From Burkholderiales bacterium RIFCSPLOWO2_02_FULL_57_36 (GTDB taxonomy: Bacteria; Pseudomonadota; Gammaproteobacteria; Burkholderiales; Burkholderiaceae_D), in contig MESE01000038.1 in assembly GCA_001770855.1 (NCBI GenBank), positions 73,734 to 137,733 of the forward strand: 64,000 nt of DNA. Reading direction: 5' to 3'. Under the pieces are notes generated by a model, which did not search any database, was not told the origin of the DNA, and saw nothing but the letters and a program-made list of their open reading frames with translations. A program made the translations under genes and the position numbers. Shown piece by piece: positions 27,902 to 37,258 of the stretch. Each line of letters begins with the position of its first letter. The first letter of the stretch is position 1.

Positions 27902-28531
27902 ATGCGTTACCCGCAACCAACGAATCCAGACGTCTCCGGCAGTAGCCGGCATTGCGAAGCATCCGGCGCGCTGGTGGAGGCAATTTCCCTGACCGCCGAA
28001 GTATGCGGGCTGGCGCTATCGTCGGGCGCTGCAAAAATGCTGGCAAGCGATCTGGCGGATTTCAATGAATCCGCAGTGCTGGATGCGCTGGCGCGCTGCC
28101 GCATGGAATTGCAGGGGCCGTTGAAGATGCCGGACATCCTGGAACGGATCGACGATGGCCGCCCCGAGGTTGACGATGCCTGGACCATGATGCCGAAAAC
28201 CGAATCGGAGTCGGTGGTCTGGACCGATGAAATGGCGCAGGCGTGGGGCATTGCGTCGCCGCTGCTGAATGCCGGCGATGTGGCCGCCGCGCGCAACGCA
28301 TTCAAAGAAGCGTACGGCAAGGCTGTGCTGCAGGCGCGGATCAAGCGCATGCCCGCCCGCTGGATGCCGTCGCTCGGCAACGATGTGGCAAGCCGCGAGA
28401 GCGTATTGCTCGATGCAGTACGCAAGCGGCGCTTGACGGCGGCGCATGTCGCGCAGTTGCTTCGGGCAGAAGCGACGTCGCCGAAAATGCAAGAGATTTT
28501 CGAGCAGGTGAAGCTCAAGAGCCTGCACTGA
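27902..28531 (+). CDS. Conserved phage-associated protein of unknown function
   Basis: 209 residues, starting at the ATG after GAAGAGGAACAAA. It is rich in Ala and helix-forming residues; recognisable stretches are LTAEVCGLALSSGAAKMLA, DALARCRMELQGPLKM and TDEMAQAWGIASPLLNAGD. Proteins of this pattern recur in prophage early regions, next to recombination genes, without an assigned role. Here it is first in the + strand run that leads to the Sak4-like ATPase. Replication or recombination accessory is a guess from context. Confidence 0.6.
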   Translation: MRYPQPTNPDVSGSSRHCEASGALVEAISLTAEVCGLALSSGAAKMLASDLADFNESAVLDALARCRMELQGPLKMPDILERIDDGRPEVDDAWTMMPKTESESVVWTDEMAQAWGIASPLLNAGDVAAARNAFKEAYGKAVLQARIKRMPARWMPSLGNDVASRESVLLDAVRKRRLTAAHVAQLLRAEATSPKMQEIFEQVKLKSLH

Positions 28532-28718
28532 AAAACCGGTTTGTCGGCAAAGTCATGCTTACAAGCACTACCGAAATGGTAGTTCTATTTGGCAAGGGTT
28601 GCCGGTTCATGGAAGTTGCGCAATGGACGAGCAGGCGAATACAGACGATGGCGGCTTGCAGTGGTTTGCACAAATCGGCTGCCTGGAACAGATTGAAAAC
28701 GAAGACGCAGAAAGGAAA

Positions 28719-29651
28719 ATGACCATGGGTGCATTTGAAATTCACAAAGCTACACGTCGTCGCGCCAAGCTGCGGCTCGGCATGTCCGGTCCCGCAGGCA
28801 GCGGCAAAACCTATTCCGCATTGCTGATTGCCGCTGGGCTGGGCGGACGCATCGGCATGATCGATACCGAACACGGCAGCGGCGACCTGTACGCCGATCT
28901 GCTGACGGAAGGCTACGACATCCTGCGGCTCACGCCGCCGTTTACCCCGGCGCGCTATATCGAAGCGATCCATGCGATGGAAGAATCCGGTGTATCGACC
29001 ATCATCGTCGACAGCCTGACGCACGCCTGGACCGGTGAAGGCGGTTCGCTCGATCGGCAGGGCAAGATTGCCGACAAGTCCGGCAACAGCTGGCAGGCAT
29101 GGCGCCAGGTGACCCCGGAACACAACGCATTGGTCGAGGCCTTGCTGCAAAGCCCTTGCCATGTCATCGCAACCATGCGCGCAAAGACCGAATATGTGCA
29201 GGAAAAGGACGAGCGCACCGGCAAGCAGGTGGTGCGGAAAATCGGCCTGGCGCCGATCATGCGCGACGGCATTGAATATGAATTCACGACATTCTTTGAA
29301 CTGGATGTGCAGCATCAGGCCTATGTCGGCAAGGATAGGACGCGCCTGTTCGACGGCATGATCTTCAAACCGGGTCTGGACACAGGGCGGCAATTGCTCG
29401 AATGGCTGGAAACAGGGTCCGACGAACCGCTGCTCGACAAGCGGGTGATGGACGAAGAGCAAAAGCGCACGCTGCTGGAATCGATCAATCGCGCCAATTC
29501 GCTGGATGAACTGTTCAATGCATTCTCGGTCGCCTACCGCACCGCGACCAGCCTGCCGGATACCGCCGCGCTGGCGGAACTGACCAAGGCCAAGGATGAC
29601 AAGAAAGCGGCCCTGGAGGCGCATGAAGCCGTCTTTGGAGAACACGCATGA
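28719..29651 (+). CDS. Phage-type RecA-fold ATPase (Sak4-like / AAA_24 family)
   Basis: 310 residues from the ATG after AAAGGAAA. Walker A is G24-P-A-G-S-G-K-T31; a Walker B strand is STIIVDSL near 109-116. The segment GMIDTEHGSGDLYADLL and the later RAKTEYVQEKDERTGKQVV are typical of the AAA_24 group, which includes Sak4-type single-strand annealing proteins that cooperate with phage SSB. An SSB gene lies two genes downstream, strengthening a homologous-recombination role. The stop overlaps the next start (ATGA). Confidence 0.8.
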   Translation: MTMGAFEIHKATRRRAKLRLGMSGPAGSGKTYSALLIAAGLGGRIGMIDTEHGSGDLYADLLTEGYDILRLTPPFTPARYIEAIHAMEESGVSTIIVDSLTHAWTGEGGSLDRQGKIADKSGNSWQAWRQVTPEHNALVEALLQSPCHVIATMRAKTEYVQEKDERTGKQVVRKIGLAPIMRDGIEYEFTTFFELDVQHQAYVGKDRTRLFDGMIFKPGLDTGRQLLEWLETGSDEPLLDKRVMDEEQKRTLLESINRANSLDELFNAFSVAYRTATSLPDTAALAELTKAKDDKKAALEAHEAVFGEHA

Positions 29652-30154
29652 ACCCGATGTTCGAAGCGTTCGAGTTGGCGGCGCGCTACCGGCAATTGGC
29701 GGAATTGCTGGCGGAGCGCCATGACGACGAGCAATTGATTGCCGACACGCTGGATAGTTGCTCCGGTCCGCTCGACGAACAGCTGGAAAACCTGGCAAAG
29801 ATGGTGCGCAATATCGAAGCGGCCGACAGCGGCGTGGTGCAAACCATCGAGAGCCTGGAGGCGCGGCATGCCGCGCTTCAGCGCGCCGCCGAACGCGGAC
29901 GAAAGATTATTCTCGACGTGATGCAGACTGCGCAACGGGACCGCGTGACCACCGCGCTTTTCGCAATTGCAATCAAGAAAAATCCACCGCTGGTAGTGGT
30001 GGATAGCGAAGCGGATTTGCCGCCGATGTATTTCACGCGGCATGAACCGCCGCCTCCGACGCCGAACAAAAAGGCGATCGCGGCTGCGCTGAAGGCCGGC
30101 GAGCAGGTGCCGGGTGCACACAGCGAACAAGGCATTCGGCTCGAAATCCATTAA
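29648..30154 (+). CDS. Siphovirus Gp157-family protein
   Basis: 168 residues. The pattern matches Gp157: an N-terminal helix ([24 protein letters not shown] in shortened form YRQLAELL), a coiled middle ([16 protein letters not shown], then [19 protein letters not shown]), and the C-terminal strand [12 protein letters not shown] with [18 protein letters not shown]. Gp157 proteins are found in phage early regions and were linked to phage resistance in streptococcal phages; the mechanism is not settled. Translationally coupled to the ATPase gene upstream. Confidence 0.82.
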   Translation: MNPMFEAFELAARYRQLAELLAERHDDEQLIADTLDSCSGPLDEQLENLAKMVRNIEAADSGVVQTIESLEARHAALQRAAERGRKIILDVMQTAQRDRVTTALFAIAIKKNPPLVVVDSEADLPPMYFTRHEPPPPTPNKKAIAAALKAGEQVPGAHSEQGIRLEIH

Positions 30155-30173
30155 TTCACCAAAGGACAGATCC

Positions 30174-30620
30174 ATGACTACATTGAACAAGGCAACCCTG
30201 ATCGGCTATCTGGGACATGACCCGGAGTTGCGCTATACGGCGAACGGCGATGCGGTGGCGCATATCGCGATTGCAACCACCGAAACCTGGAAAGACAAGG
30301 CAACCGGCGCGAAGAAGGAAGCTACCGAATGGCATCGTATCGTGTTGTATCGAAAACTTGCGGAGATCGCCGGCCAGTACCTGAAAAAAGGCTCGCATGT
30401 GTATATCGAAGGCCGTTTGCAAACGCGCAAATGGACCGGGCGCGACGAGGTTGAGCGATCCACCACCGAAATCGTCGCGGACGACATGCGCATGCTGGGG
30501 CGTTCAGCGGACCGGCAAGGCCAGCAGGAAGCACACAACGATGAAGAGCAGGTCAATGAAAATGCCGCATCGGCAAAGCAGCCGCAAATGCTGTGGAACG
30601 AAGATGCGATTCCGTTCTGA
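30174..30620 (+). CDS. ssb: Single-stranded DNA-binding protein (phage or accessory SSB)
   Basis: 148 residues from the ATG after AAAGGA. The OB fold covers about 1-108 ([43 protein letters not shown]), then a short polar linker and the acidic tip DAIPF that recruits partner proteins. It ends a run with the Sak4-like ATPase and Gp157, so it is probably a second, phage-type SSB acting in recombination; a housekeeping copy is expected elsewhere. A repeat block follows. Confidence 0.92.
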   Translation: MTTLNKATLIGYLGHDPELRYTANGDAVAHIAIATTETWKDKATGAKKEATEWHRIVLYRKLAEIAGQYLKKGSHVYIEGRLQTRKWTGRDEVERSTTEIVADDMRMLGRSADRQGQQEAHNDEEQVNENAASAKQPQMLWNEDAIPF

Positions 30621-30631
30621 GATGCTAGGAG

Positions 30632-30835
30632 AGCTCTCAACCGTTTGCAGAAGTGTGAGCGGATGAGATTCCCGCTACGCGCACGTAAAGGCTTGCAAGC
30701 CTTTACGGTTTCGCAGGCGGATCGCAGTCGAAGGAAAGGAGTATTGCCTTGCAAGGCAATACCGTTGCGCAGGCGCGAGGCGGTGCCTCGCGAAACCTCT
30801 GCTCCACCCCCTGCAGCACCTTCGCTCAGAATGAC
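30632..30835. repeat. Expanded copy of the GTCATTCCGAG family with three nested palindromes
   Basis: The left part (CTCAACCGTTTGCAGAAG, then GGATGAGATTCC) and right end (CGCTCAGAATGAC) match the dispersed family, but the arm is stretched by more than 100 bases. Inside lie three perfect stem-loops: a 22-bp palindrome centred on TTGCAA at 30685-30706, another 22-bp one at 30741-30762, and CGCGAGGC-GGT-GCCTCGCG at 30774-30792. Confidence 0.65.
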
Positions 30836-30893
30836 AGTTTTTGGGTTTGAGGTTTATGCGACCGCCATCCCTGGCGATGCCTAAAAAACCCCC

Positions 30894-30980
30894 GTCATTC
30901 CGACAGAGCAAAGCGACGAGGAATCTCAAACATCAGCAGTGATGCGAACGCTTGAGCGTCCTCGTAACGCCCGGAATGAC
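30894..30980. repeat. Dispersed palindrome (GTCATTCCGAG family), full copy
   Basis: Bounded by GTCATTCCGA and CCGGAATGAC, with GAGGAATCTCAAAC as the left inner arm. It lies about 60 bases after the expanded copy, so two family members stand in direct succession between the ssb gene and the convergent serine hydrolase. Confidence 0.75.
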
Positions 30981-31067
30981 TGCGTTCTGAACTTGTCAGC
31001 GCCCCGGCATGACGCAGCCGAGGCGCCAAGCAGGCGGCCTGTCTTTCCAGGACAGGCCCTGTGCCCG

Positions 31068-32276
31068 TCAAATAGCCGCGTAAACCAGATTCCGATACAA
31101 CTGCCGGTAATGCGCACGCTGCTCGGGCGCCTGCATCATCCAGATTGCGATCAGGTCTTCCACTGGATCGATCCAGAAATACGTCCCACCCAAACCGCTC
31201 CAGTTGAAATCCCCGATCGAACCCGGTGAATATGCGCCGCCGATGCTGGTCCGCACTGCAAAACCAAGCCCGAACCCATATCCCGGACCCGGCAGGAAAG
31301 TGGGGCTTGCGGTTACGCCCGGCATCGTGCACAGATGATCGCTGGTCATATACTGTACGGTTTTGCGCGACAGGAGCCGCACGCCGTCATATGCGCCGCC
31401 GCCGCGCAGCATGTTGGCGAAACGCAGGTAATCGCGCGCGGTGGACACCATGCCGCCGCCGCCGGACAGGAAAGAAGGCTTGCTGCGCACGTCAAGCAGC
31501 CTGATCCGCTGGCCGGTATCGGGATCTGTCTGGAACGCCTGGGCAATCCGGTGGTGTTGATCGGGCGGTACCCAAAACCCGCTGTCTTTCATCTTCAACG
31601 GTTTCAGAATGCGTTCGTCGACGTACACGTCGAGCGTAACACCGCTGATGCGCTCGATCAGGATTCCCAATACGTCAGTCGAGCGGCTGTATTCCCATGT
31701 GGTGCCCGGCTGGTAGGCGAGCGGCACGATGGCCAGCCGTTCCATGAATTCCGAATTGGTGATGCTGCTTCTTTCCACACCTGCCTGCCGGTACTCGCTC
31801 TTGACCAGCGACTCGCCGAAAATGCCGTAGGTCAATCCCGAAGTGTGGCGCAACAGATCCTGCACCGTCATTTCCTTTTCGACCGGCACCAGCGAAAGCG
31901 ATATGGTTCCATCGGCGCCGGTTTTTTCCACGCCGACTTTCAAGCCGCTCAATTCCGGAAGATACTTCGACACCGGATCGCTGATCAACAGTTTTCCTTC
32001 TTCGACAAGCATCATCAACCCCACCGAGACGATCGGCTTGGTCATCGAATAAATGCGAAAGATGGCATCGATTGCGAGCGGATCGCGTGCCGCCGGATCG
32101 CGCACGCCCAACGCGGATTCAAACACAACTTCACCCTGGTGCGCGATTACCATTACGGCGCCGGGAATCCGCCCGGCACTGACATCGGCGTCAATCGTCT
32201 TGCTTATTCTGGATAAACACTCCGCGGTAAAGGACGGAGATTTGCGTTGCGATGGTATGGCGTCTGGTTTATTCAT
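31068..32276 (-). CDS. Beta-lactamase-fold serine hydrolase (class C / esterase EstB type)
   Basis: 402 residues. Nucleophile Ser77 lies in S-M-T-K80, the S-x-x-K motif; the second motif is Y-S-R in WEYSRSTD; DLLRHTSGLTYG and LSGGGGMVSTARDYLRF are typical of the esterase/penicillin-recognising branch. There is no clear signal peptide, so a cytoplasmic esterase is more likely than a periplasmic beta-lactamase. Natural substrate unknown. Monocistronic, flanked by repeat-rich DNA downstream. Confidence 0.88.
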   Translation of the reverse strand: MNKPDAIPSQRKSPSFTAECLSRISKTIDADVSAGRIPGAVMVIAHQGEVVFESALGVRDPAARDPLAIDAIFRIYSMTKPIVSVGLMMLVEEGKLLISDPVSKYLPELSGLKVGVEKTGADGTISLSLVPVEKEMTVQDLLRHTSGLTYGIFGESLVKSEYRQAGVERSSITNSEFMERLAIVPLAYQPGTTWEYSRSTDVLGILIERISGVTLDVYVDERILKPLKMKDSGFWVPPDQHHRIAQAFQTDPDTGQRIRLLDVRSKPSFLSGGGGMVSTARDYLRFANMLRGGGAYDGVRLLSRKTVQYMTSDHLCTMPGVTASPTFLPGPGYGFGLGFAVRTSIGGAYSPGSIGDFNWSGLGGTYFWIDPVEDLIAIWMMQAPEQRAHYRQLYRNLVYAAI

Positions 32277-32764
32277 TGATATATCAATATTTGTGCGAAT
32301 AAAATGGCTGTCATTCTTCGTCGAGCCCAGGCTCGGCGTGAAGGTTCGCGGCGCCTCAAAACTCCAGGTCCGCCGATAAAGGATACTGCGAATCGGACAT
32401 TGGCGAGTTGTGTCAAAGAAAATTCATTCAGCATAGGCCTTCAACGGTGCCGGTATTCACCTCCACTCCGGCCCTCATAATCGAGCTTATCGAGCAGATG
32501 GAAAAGAGAAGGCTGGCTGAATGGCGCTTCGCTGAATCGCAGGGTAAGCTTGGCGGCAAGCTCGGGCATGGCTTTCCAATTCATTACGATGACTGCCGGT
32601 TGGATAGCGATACGCAGGATTTGCATTTCGGCTCAAGTGCCCGTATATGCTTTGCGTCTGTCTATTGCCTTTGACCGAGGTAAATTTTATCCGCCGGTCA
32701 CTTTCCGGCGCAGCTTCCGCTGCAGACTCCAGTTCATTTTTTATCAGCAGGTGATGCCATAAAT
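32277..32764. other. Intergenic region, no gene supported
   Basis: About 490 bases between divergent genes. A + frame at 32408-32674 and a - frame at 32441-32626 overlap and neither shows a recognisable domain. The promoters of both neighbours should be here. The right edge contains the problem start of the methyltransferase gene. Confidence 0.35.
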
Positions 32765-32854
32765 AATCAGTCGACCATTACCTGGACCGAGGCAGGCGAG
32801 GAACGCGCGGCGCTATGGCGCTCGGAAAGCGGCACGCCGCCGCCCAAGCGCGTC

Positions 32855-33895
32855 GTGATCGCGGATGACCGCACCACGGCCGATGCCGCGTATCGGCTGG
32901 CCAGCGAGGGTGCCGCGATGTTGTGGCGCGGCGATTTTCAGAATGCGCGCCAGTTGTTGCAGGCAATGGCGCGGCGCACCGACCGCAAACCGAAAAAACC
33001 GCGCAAGCCGGCTGCGTCGCCGGCCGAAGCGTTTCACCTGCATCGCCAGGCGCAGTCCCAGCGCGCGCGTACGCTGGCGATGCTGCTGTTGCCGTTCGAT
33101 GCCGACTTCGGCATCCCGCTGCGGCGCGCGCCCGACGTGCGCCAGGCTTGCATCGAGGCGTACGGCCCGGCGCAAGAAATGTCGGTGGTTTCGCTGCGCG
33201 AACTGCTGGGGCTGATCGGTGCTCACGAGTGGCGCAAGAAAGGGGTCGAGATTCCGGCGCTGGGTGAACGCATCCATCCGCACTACGGCGTGTTCTCGCC
33301 GGTCCGCGGCGAATACGTGACACTGGTTGCCGAAGCGCCGCTTCCCTCGCGCGGCATTTCATTAGCGTTCGACATCGGCACCGGTAGCGGCGTGCTGGCC
33401 GCGGTGCTGGCCCGGCGCGGTATCTCGCATGTGGTCGCGACCGACCAGGACCCGCGGGCGCTGGCCTGTGCACGCGACAACATTGCCAGGCTTGGCTTGG
33501 CGCCACAGGTCGAAATCGTGCAGACCGATCTTTTCCCCGAAGGGCGGGCACCGCTGGTGATTTGCAATCCGCCCTGGGTCCCGGCGCGGCCGAGCTCGCC
33601 GATCGAACATGCAATCTATGATCCTGATAGCCGCATGCTGCGCGGATTCCTGGGCGGACTGGCTGCGCACCTGGAACCGGGAGGCGAGGGCTGGCTGATA
33701 CTGTCGGATCTCGCTGAACATCTCGGCCTGCGTCCGCGTGCCGAACTGCTCGCCGCGATCGACGCCGCCGGATTGAGGGTAGTGGGCCGGATCGATGTGA
33801 AGCCGCAGCATCCGCGCGCATTCGATGACACGGATCCGCTGCATGCCGCGCGTTCGGCGGAGTTGACCTCGCTGTGGCGGCTGGCGGTTCGATGA
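32855..33895 (+). CDS. Class I SAM-dependent methyltransferase (HemK/PrmC-like NPPW motif)
   Basis: 346 residues from the first canonical start, a GTG. SAM-binding motif I is FDIGTGSGVLAAVLARRG (about 167-184), the acidic second motif ATDQDPRALACARDN, and the catalytic-type motif is NPPW (about 230-233), as in amide-N or nucleobase methyltransferases. The frame stays open and protein-like for about 30 codons before the GTG (from about 32765: STITWTEAGEERAALWRSE), and these residues look like part of the same domain, yet no ATG/GTG/TTG precedes them. A lost start codon or an indel near 32755 is likely. Confidence 0.78.
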   Translation: MIADDRTTADAAYRLASEGAAMLWRGDFQNARQLLQAMARRTDRKPKKPRKPAASPAEAFHLHRQAQSQRARTLAMLLLPFDADFGIPLRRAPDVRQACIEAYGPAQEMSVVSLRELLGLIGAHEWRKKGVEIPALGERIHPHYGVFSPVRGEYVTLVAEAPLPSRGISLAFDIGTGSGVLAAVLARRGISHVVATDQDPRALACARDNIARLGLAPQVEIVQTDLFPEGRAPLVICNPPWVPARPSSPIEHAIYDPDSRMLRGFLGGLAAHLEPGGEGWLILSDLAEHLGLRPRAELLAAIDAAGLRVVGRIDVKPQHPRAFDDTDPLHAARSAELTSLWRLAVR

Positions 33896-33981
33896 CTATC
33901 CTTGCGCAAATGCCGCGTCGCGCGGTTTGTTAAACTAGAAAGCGAGAGAACCGAATCTGGAAGCGCCGCGCTGGATGCGCA

Positions 33982-34067
33982 GTCATTCCGGGTGAAATGA
34001 GGAATCTCATCCGTTCGCGCCACGAGTGACAATTGAAATTCCTCGTCGCTTTGCTCCTCGGAATGAC
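33982..34067. repeat. Dispersed palindrome (GTCATTCCGAG family), full copy
   Basis: 86 bases between GTCATTCCGGG and CTCGGAATGAC, with GAGGAATCTCATCCG and GAAATTCCTCGTCG as inner arms. It sits in the gap between the methyltransferase and the zinc-ribbon gene. Confidence 0.8.
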
Positions 34068-34128
34068 AATGCATTTGGCATTTTTTTACCACGTATTTTT
34101 TAATATCCAATAATCACTCAAGGAAAAC

Positions 34129-34344
34129 ATGAGCAGCAAACCTTCCCGCACCCTTACCTTCAAGTGCACGAAATGTGCAAAGCCGGTCACGGTATTTTTA
34201 CAAAAGGTATCCGCGTGTTCGCATATCCAGCCGTATCAGGGCATTTGCAAATGCGGCGAACTGATGCGGCATGCGACCGGACAAAAAGACGCGGTGGAAT
34301 CCTATCTCGCGTCGCCGGCCGGAGAGTGGGCGCACCACCATTGA
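34129..34344 (+). CDS. Small zinc-ribbon-like protein
   Basis: 71 residues with two cysteine pairs, C-T-K-C near 13-16 and C-K-C-G near 40-43, consistent with a zinc ribbon. It ends in a His-rich tail (EWAHHH). AAGGAAAAC precedes the ATG. Small ribbons of this kind bind metal, nucleic acid or a protein partner; no function can be given. The next gene starts 27 bases later in the same direction. Confidence 0.65.
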   Translation: MSSKPSRTLTFKCTKCAKPVTVFLQKVSACSHIQPYQGICKCGELMRHATGQKDAVESYLASPAGEWAHHH

Positions 34345-34371
34345 TCTTTTCGAAGCGGTTCCGGCAACCGG

Positions 34372-34764
34372 ATGAAATCACCTATTTTCACGTACGGCTC
34401 CCTGATGTTTCCGCAGATATGGCGGCGCGTGGTGTCGGGGACTTACCGCTCCGCGCCGGCAACGGTGAATGGCCATGCCCGCTTCGCGGTCGCCGGCCAG
34501 ACCTATCCAGGCATGGTTGCGCTCCCGGGCGCGGCGGTGCGCGGCCTGGTGTACTTCGATGTGGACCAGGCGGATATCGCGTTGCTGGACCTGTTCGAAG
34601 GAGAAGCGTACCGGCGCGAGATTCTCGATGCCGTGCTTGAAAACGGCGATGTGGTGGCGGCCGGCGCCTATATCCATATTGACAAGTCGGTGCTGTCGGA
34701 CGCTCCGTGGGATCGTGGCCGATTCGAGATCGATCGGTTCATCGAGTCGCATTTCGGCCCATGA
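34372..34764 (+). CDS. Gamma-glutamylcyclotransferase-family (AIG2-like) protein
   Basis: 130 residues. The substrate-binding loop Y8-G-S-L11 opens the protein (FTYGSLMFP), and Glu76 in LFEGEAYRR is at the place of the catalytic glutamate. This fold cyclises gamma-glutamyl amines to 5-oxoproline. The short form suggests the YtfP/AIG2-like branch, for which substrates vary. It lies just before argS but is separated by a likely argS promoter. Confidence 0.85.
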   Translation: MKSPIFTYGSLMFPQIWRRVVSGTYRSAPATVNGHARFAVAGQTYPGMVALPGAAVRGLVYFDVDQADIALLDLFEGEAYRREILDAVLENGDVVAAGAYIHIDKSVLSDAPWDRGRFEIDRFIESHFGP

Positions 34765-34893
34765 GCAGCCGCGTAACAATTAGGTAACAGTCGTTTCAGT
34801 GCATTTTTATCGGCGGTCCTGCCGGTATAATCGCAGCATTCGGCACGAATCCTTCCGGTTCAAGCCGCTGCCGCGCTCAAATTCATATTTTTC

Positions 34894-36621
34894 ATGCTAG
34901 CCCAACAAAGAAAACAGATTATCGATTTGTTCCAGTCCGCACTCGCACCGATTGTGGCCGGAACCGACTTGCAGCCGACCGTTACGCTGGAGCGGCCGCG
35001 CGACCCGTCGCATGGCGATGCTGCCTGCAATATCGCCATGCAGATTGCCAAGCCGTTGAAAAAGAACCCGCGCGAGATCGCGCAGGCATTGGTCGCGGCA
35101 GTATCGGAGGCCAAGAACGACCTGATTGCCTCGATCGATATCGCCGGTCCCGGTTTCATCAACCTGCGCCTGTCGGCGGCCGCCAAACAGGCTGTGGTCA
35201 ACACCGTGATGCAGGAACGGCAAGATTTCGGCAAGAGCACGCTTGGCGCCGGAAAGAAAGTGCTGGTGGAGTTCGTATCGGCCAATCCGACCGGCCCCTT
35301 GCATGTCGGCCACGGGCGGCAGGGCGCGCTCGGCGATGCATTGTCGGCGCTGCTGGAATCGCAGGGTTTCGACGTGCTGCGCGAGTTTTATTACAATGAT
35401 GCCGGGGTGCAGATCGCAACGCTGGCAAACTCGGTGCAGGCGCGCGCCAGGGGCTTCAAGCCGGGCGATGCGCAGTGGCCGGAATCGGCCTATAACGGTG
35501 ATTACATCGCCGATATCGCCAACGAATTCATTGCAAGGAAAACCGTGGCCGCCAGCAATGGCGCGCCGGTCACCGCCAGCGGCAATATCGAGGATATCGA
35601 ATCGATCCGCCAGTTCGCCGTCACGTATCTACGGCGCGAACAGGATCTGGATCTACTCGCCTTCGGCGTCAAATTCGACAACTATTACCTGGAATCGTCG
35701 TTGTATACCGACGGCAAGGTCGCTTCCGCCGTCGATGCATTGATCAAGGCCGGCAAGACCTACGAACTGGATGGTGCGCTTTGGCTGCGCACCACCGAGT
35801 ACGGCGACGACAAGGACCGCGTGATGAAAAAGTCCGACGGCACGTATACCTATTTCGTGCCGGACGTCGCTTATCACATCACCAAATGGCAGCGTGGCTA
35901 TAGCAAGGTGATCAATGTGCAGGGCAGCGACCATCACGGCACCATCGCACGCGTGCGCGCCGGGTTGCAGGCGGTCGATATCGGCATTCCGCAAGGCTAT
36001 CCCGATTACGTGCTGCACAAGATGGTCACCGTGATGAAAAACGGTGAGGAAGTCAAAATTTCCAAGCGTGCCGGATCGTATGTCACGCTGCGCGATCTGA
36101 TCGAATGGTCGGCCGGCGATGCGGCGGCAGAGGATGGCGCGCGCGACCTGACGCGCGGCCGCGACGCGGTGCGCTTCTTCCTGATTTCACGCAAGGCCGA
36201 TACCGAATTCGTGTTCGATGTCGATATCGCTTTGGCACAGTCCGATGAAAATCCGGTGTATTACGTGCAATATGCGCATGCGCGGATTTGTTCGGTGCTG
36301 GCGCAGTGGGGTGGCGATGAAACTACTCTCGATGCTGTCGATCTGTCACCGCTGACCGCGCCGCGCGAAGCATCGCTGTTGGCAAAATTGGCAGAATATC
36401 CGGATGCATTGCAAAAAGCGCTTGAAGAACTGGGTCCGCATCAGGTAGCGTTCTACTTGCGCGATTTGGCCGGCGAATTGCACAGTTATTACAATGCGGA
36501 ACGGGTGCTGGTCGATGACGTGGCTACAAAAATGGCGCGGCTGGCATTAATGATTGCAACACGGCAGGTATTGCGTAACGGGCTGACGCTGATCGGCGTA
36601 TCGGCACCGTCAAGGATGTAA
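34894..36621 (+). CDS. argS: Arginyl-tRNA synthetase
   Basis: 575 residues. The N-terminal Arg-S additional domain (about 1-95) recognises the tRNA D-loop; the catalytic core opens with [14 protein letters not shown], where His137-V-G-His140 is the HIGH-type motif, and KISKR near 388-392 is the KMSKS-type loop. The C-terminal DALR anticodon-binding domain ends about residue 575. It charges tRNA-Arg with arginine. It is followed by the SPOR-domain gene after three bases, and this argS-SPOR-dsbA order is common in Burkholderiales. Confidence 0.97.
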   Translation: MLAQQRKQIIDLFQSALAPIVAGTDLQPTVTLERPRDPSHGDAACNIAMQIAKPLKKNPREIAQALVAAVSEAKNDLIASIDIAGPGFINLRLSAAAKQAVVNTVMQERQDFGKSTLGAGKKVLVEFVSANPTGPLHVGHGRQGALGDALSALLESQGFDVLREFYYNDAGVQIATLANSVQARARGFKPGDAQWPESAYNGDYIADIANEFIARKTVAASNGAPVTASGNIEDIESIRQFAVTYLRREQDLDLLAFGVKFDNYYLESSLYTDGKVASAVDALIKAGKTYELDGALWLRTTEYGDDKDRVMKKSDGTYTYFVPDVAYHITKWQRGYSKVINVQGSDHHGTIARVRAGLQAVDIGIPQGYPDYVLHKMVTVMKNGEEVKISKRAGSYVTLRDLIEWSAGDAAAEDGARDLTRGRDAVRFFLISRKADTEFVFDVDIALAQSDENPVYYVQYAHARICSVLAQWGGDETTLDAVDLSPLTAPREASLLAKLAEYPDALQKALEELGPHQVAFYLRDLAGELHSYYNAERVLVDDVATKMARLALMIATRQVLRNGLTLIGVSAPSRM

Positions 36622-36624
36622 TTG

Positions 36625-37227
36625 ATGAGCACTTTCAGTAACAGGCAGGCAGGCGGAACCCTATTGGGATTGATGATCGGGCTGATTCTCGGTCTTGGAA
36701 TCGCGGTCGTTGTTGCGATTTCAATCAAGAACACGCCTTTTCCTTTCGCCAACAAGCTGGGCAAAGCAGATAAATCGAACGGTTCCGCCGCAGGTCAGGT
36801 AGTCGATCCGAACCGACCGCTGTACGGCAACAAGAATGCGGCGAAGGAAGCGGCGAAAGACTTTGTCAAAAAGACGGAAGAGCAAAAGAGCGTCGAATTG
36901 CCGCCGACAAAAACGCCGGAGCCCAAGATCACCGCGAAGGTCGAGGAAAAGCAGCTGCCGCTGCTCGACAAGGTTGCGAATCCTGATGAGAAATTCATCT
37001 ATTTCCTGCAAGCCGGCGCATTTCTGGAGCGCACGGATGCGGAGAATACGAAAGCCCGGCTGGCATTGATGGGTTTTCCGGCAAACGTCGGGGAACGGCA
37101 GTCCGAAAACGGCATTTTGTATCGCGTGCGAATCGGTCCTTTCGGCCAGCTTGAAACGATGAACCGTGTGCGCGGGAAATTGTCGGATAATGGCGTGGAT
37201 GTAGCCGTGATACGCGTGCCAAAATAA
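36625..37227 (+). CDS. SPOR-domain membrane protein (FtsN-like)
   Basis: 200 residues. A short cytoplasmic N-terminus, one membrane helix (about 11-32), a Lys/Glu/Pro-rich periplasmic linker (about 40-120) and a C-terminal SPOR domain (about 122-198: FLQAGAFLERTDAEN, then YRVRIGPFGQLETMNRV). SPOR domains bind denuded glycan at the division septum, so a role in cell division is likely; true FtsN identity is not proven. The ATG at 36625 is preferred over the TTG three bases upstream. Confidence 0.88.
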   Translation: MSTFSNRQAGGTLLGLMIGLILGLGIAVVVAISIKNTPFPFANKLGKADKSNGSAAGQVVDPNRPLYGNKNAAKEAAKDFVKKTEEQKSVELPPTKTPEPKITAKVEEKQLPLLDKVANPDEKFIYFLQAGAFLERTDAENTKARLALMGFPANVGERQSENGILYRVRIGPFGQLETMNRVRGKLSDNGVDVAVIRVPK

Positions 37228-37258
37228 CACCGCTAATCAACACAGAGAAGGAATCACA

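Noticed and set aside
32408-32674. Putative 88-aa gene upstream of the methyltransferase
   Set aside because: No domain, an overlapping reverse frame of equal quality, and no ribosome site.
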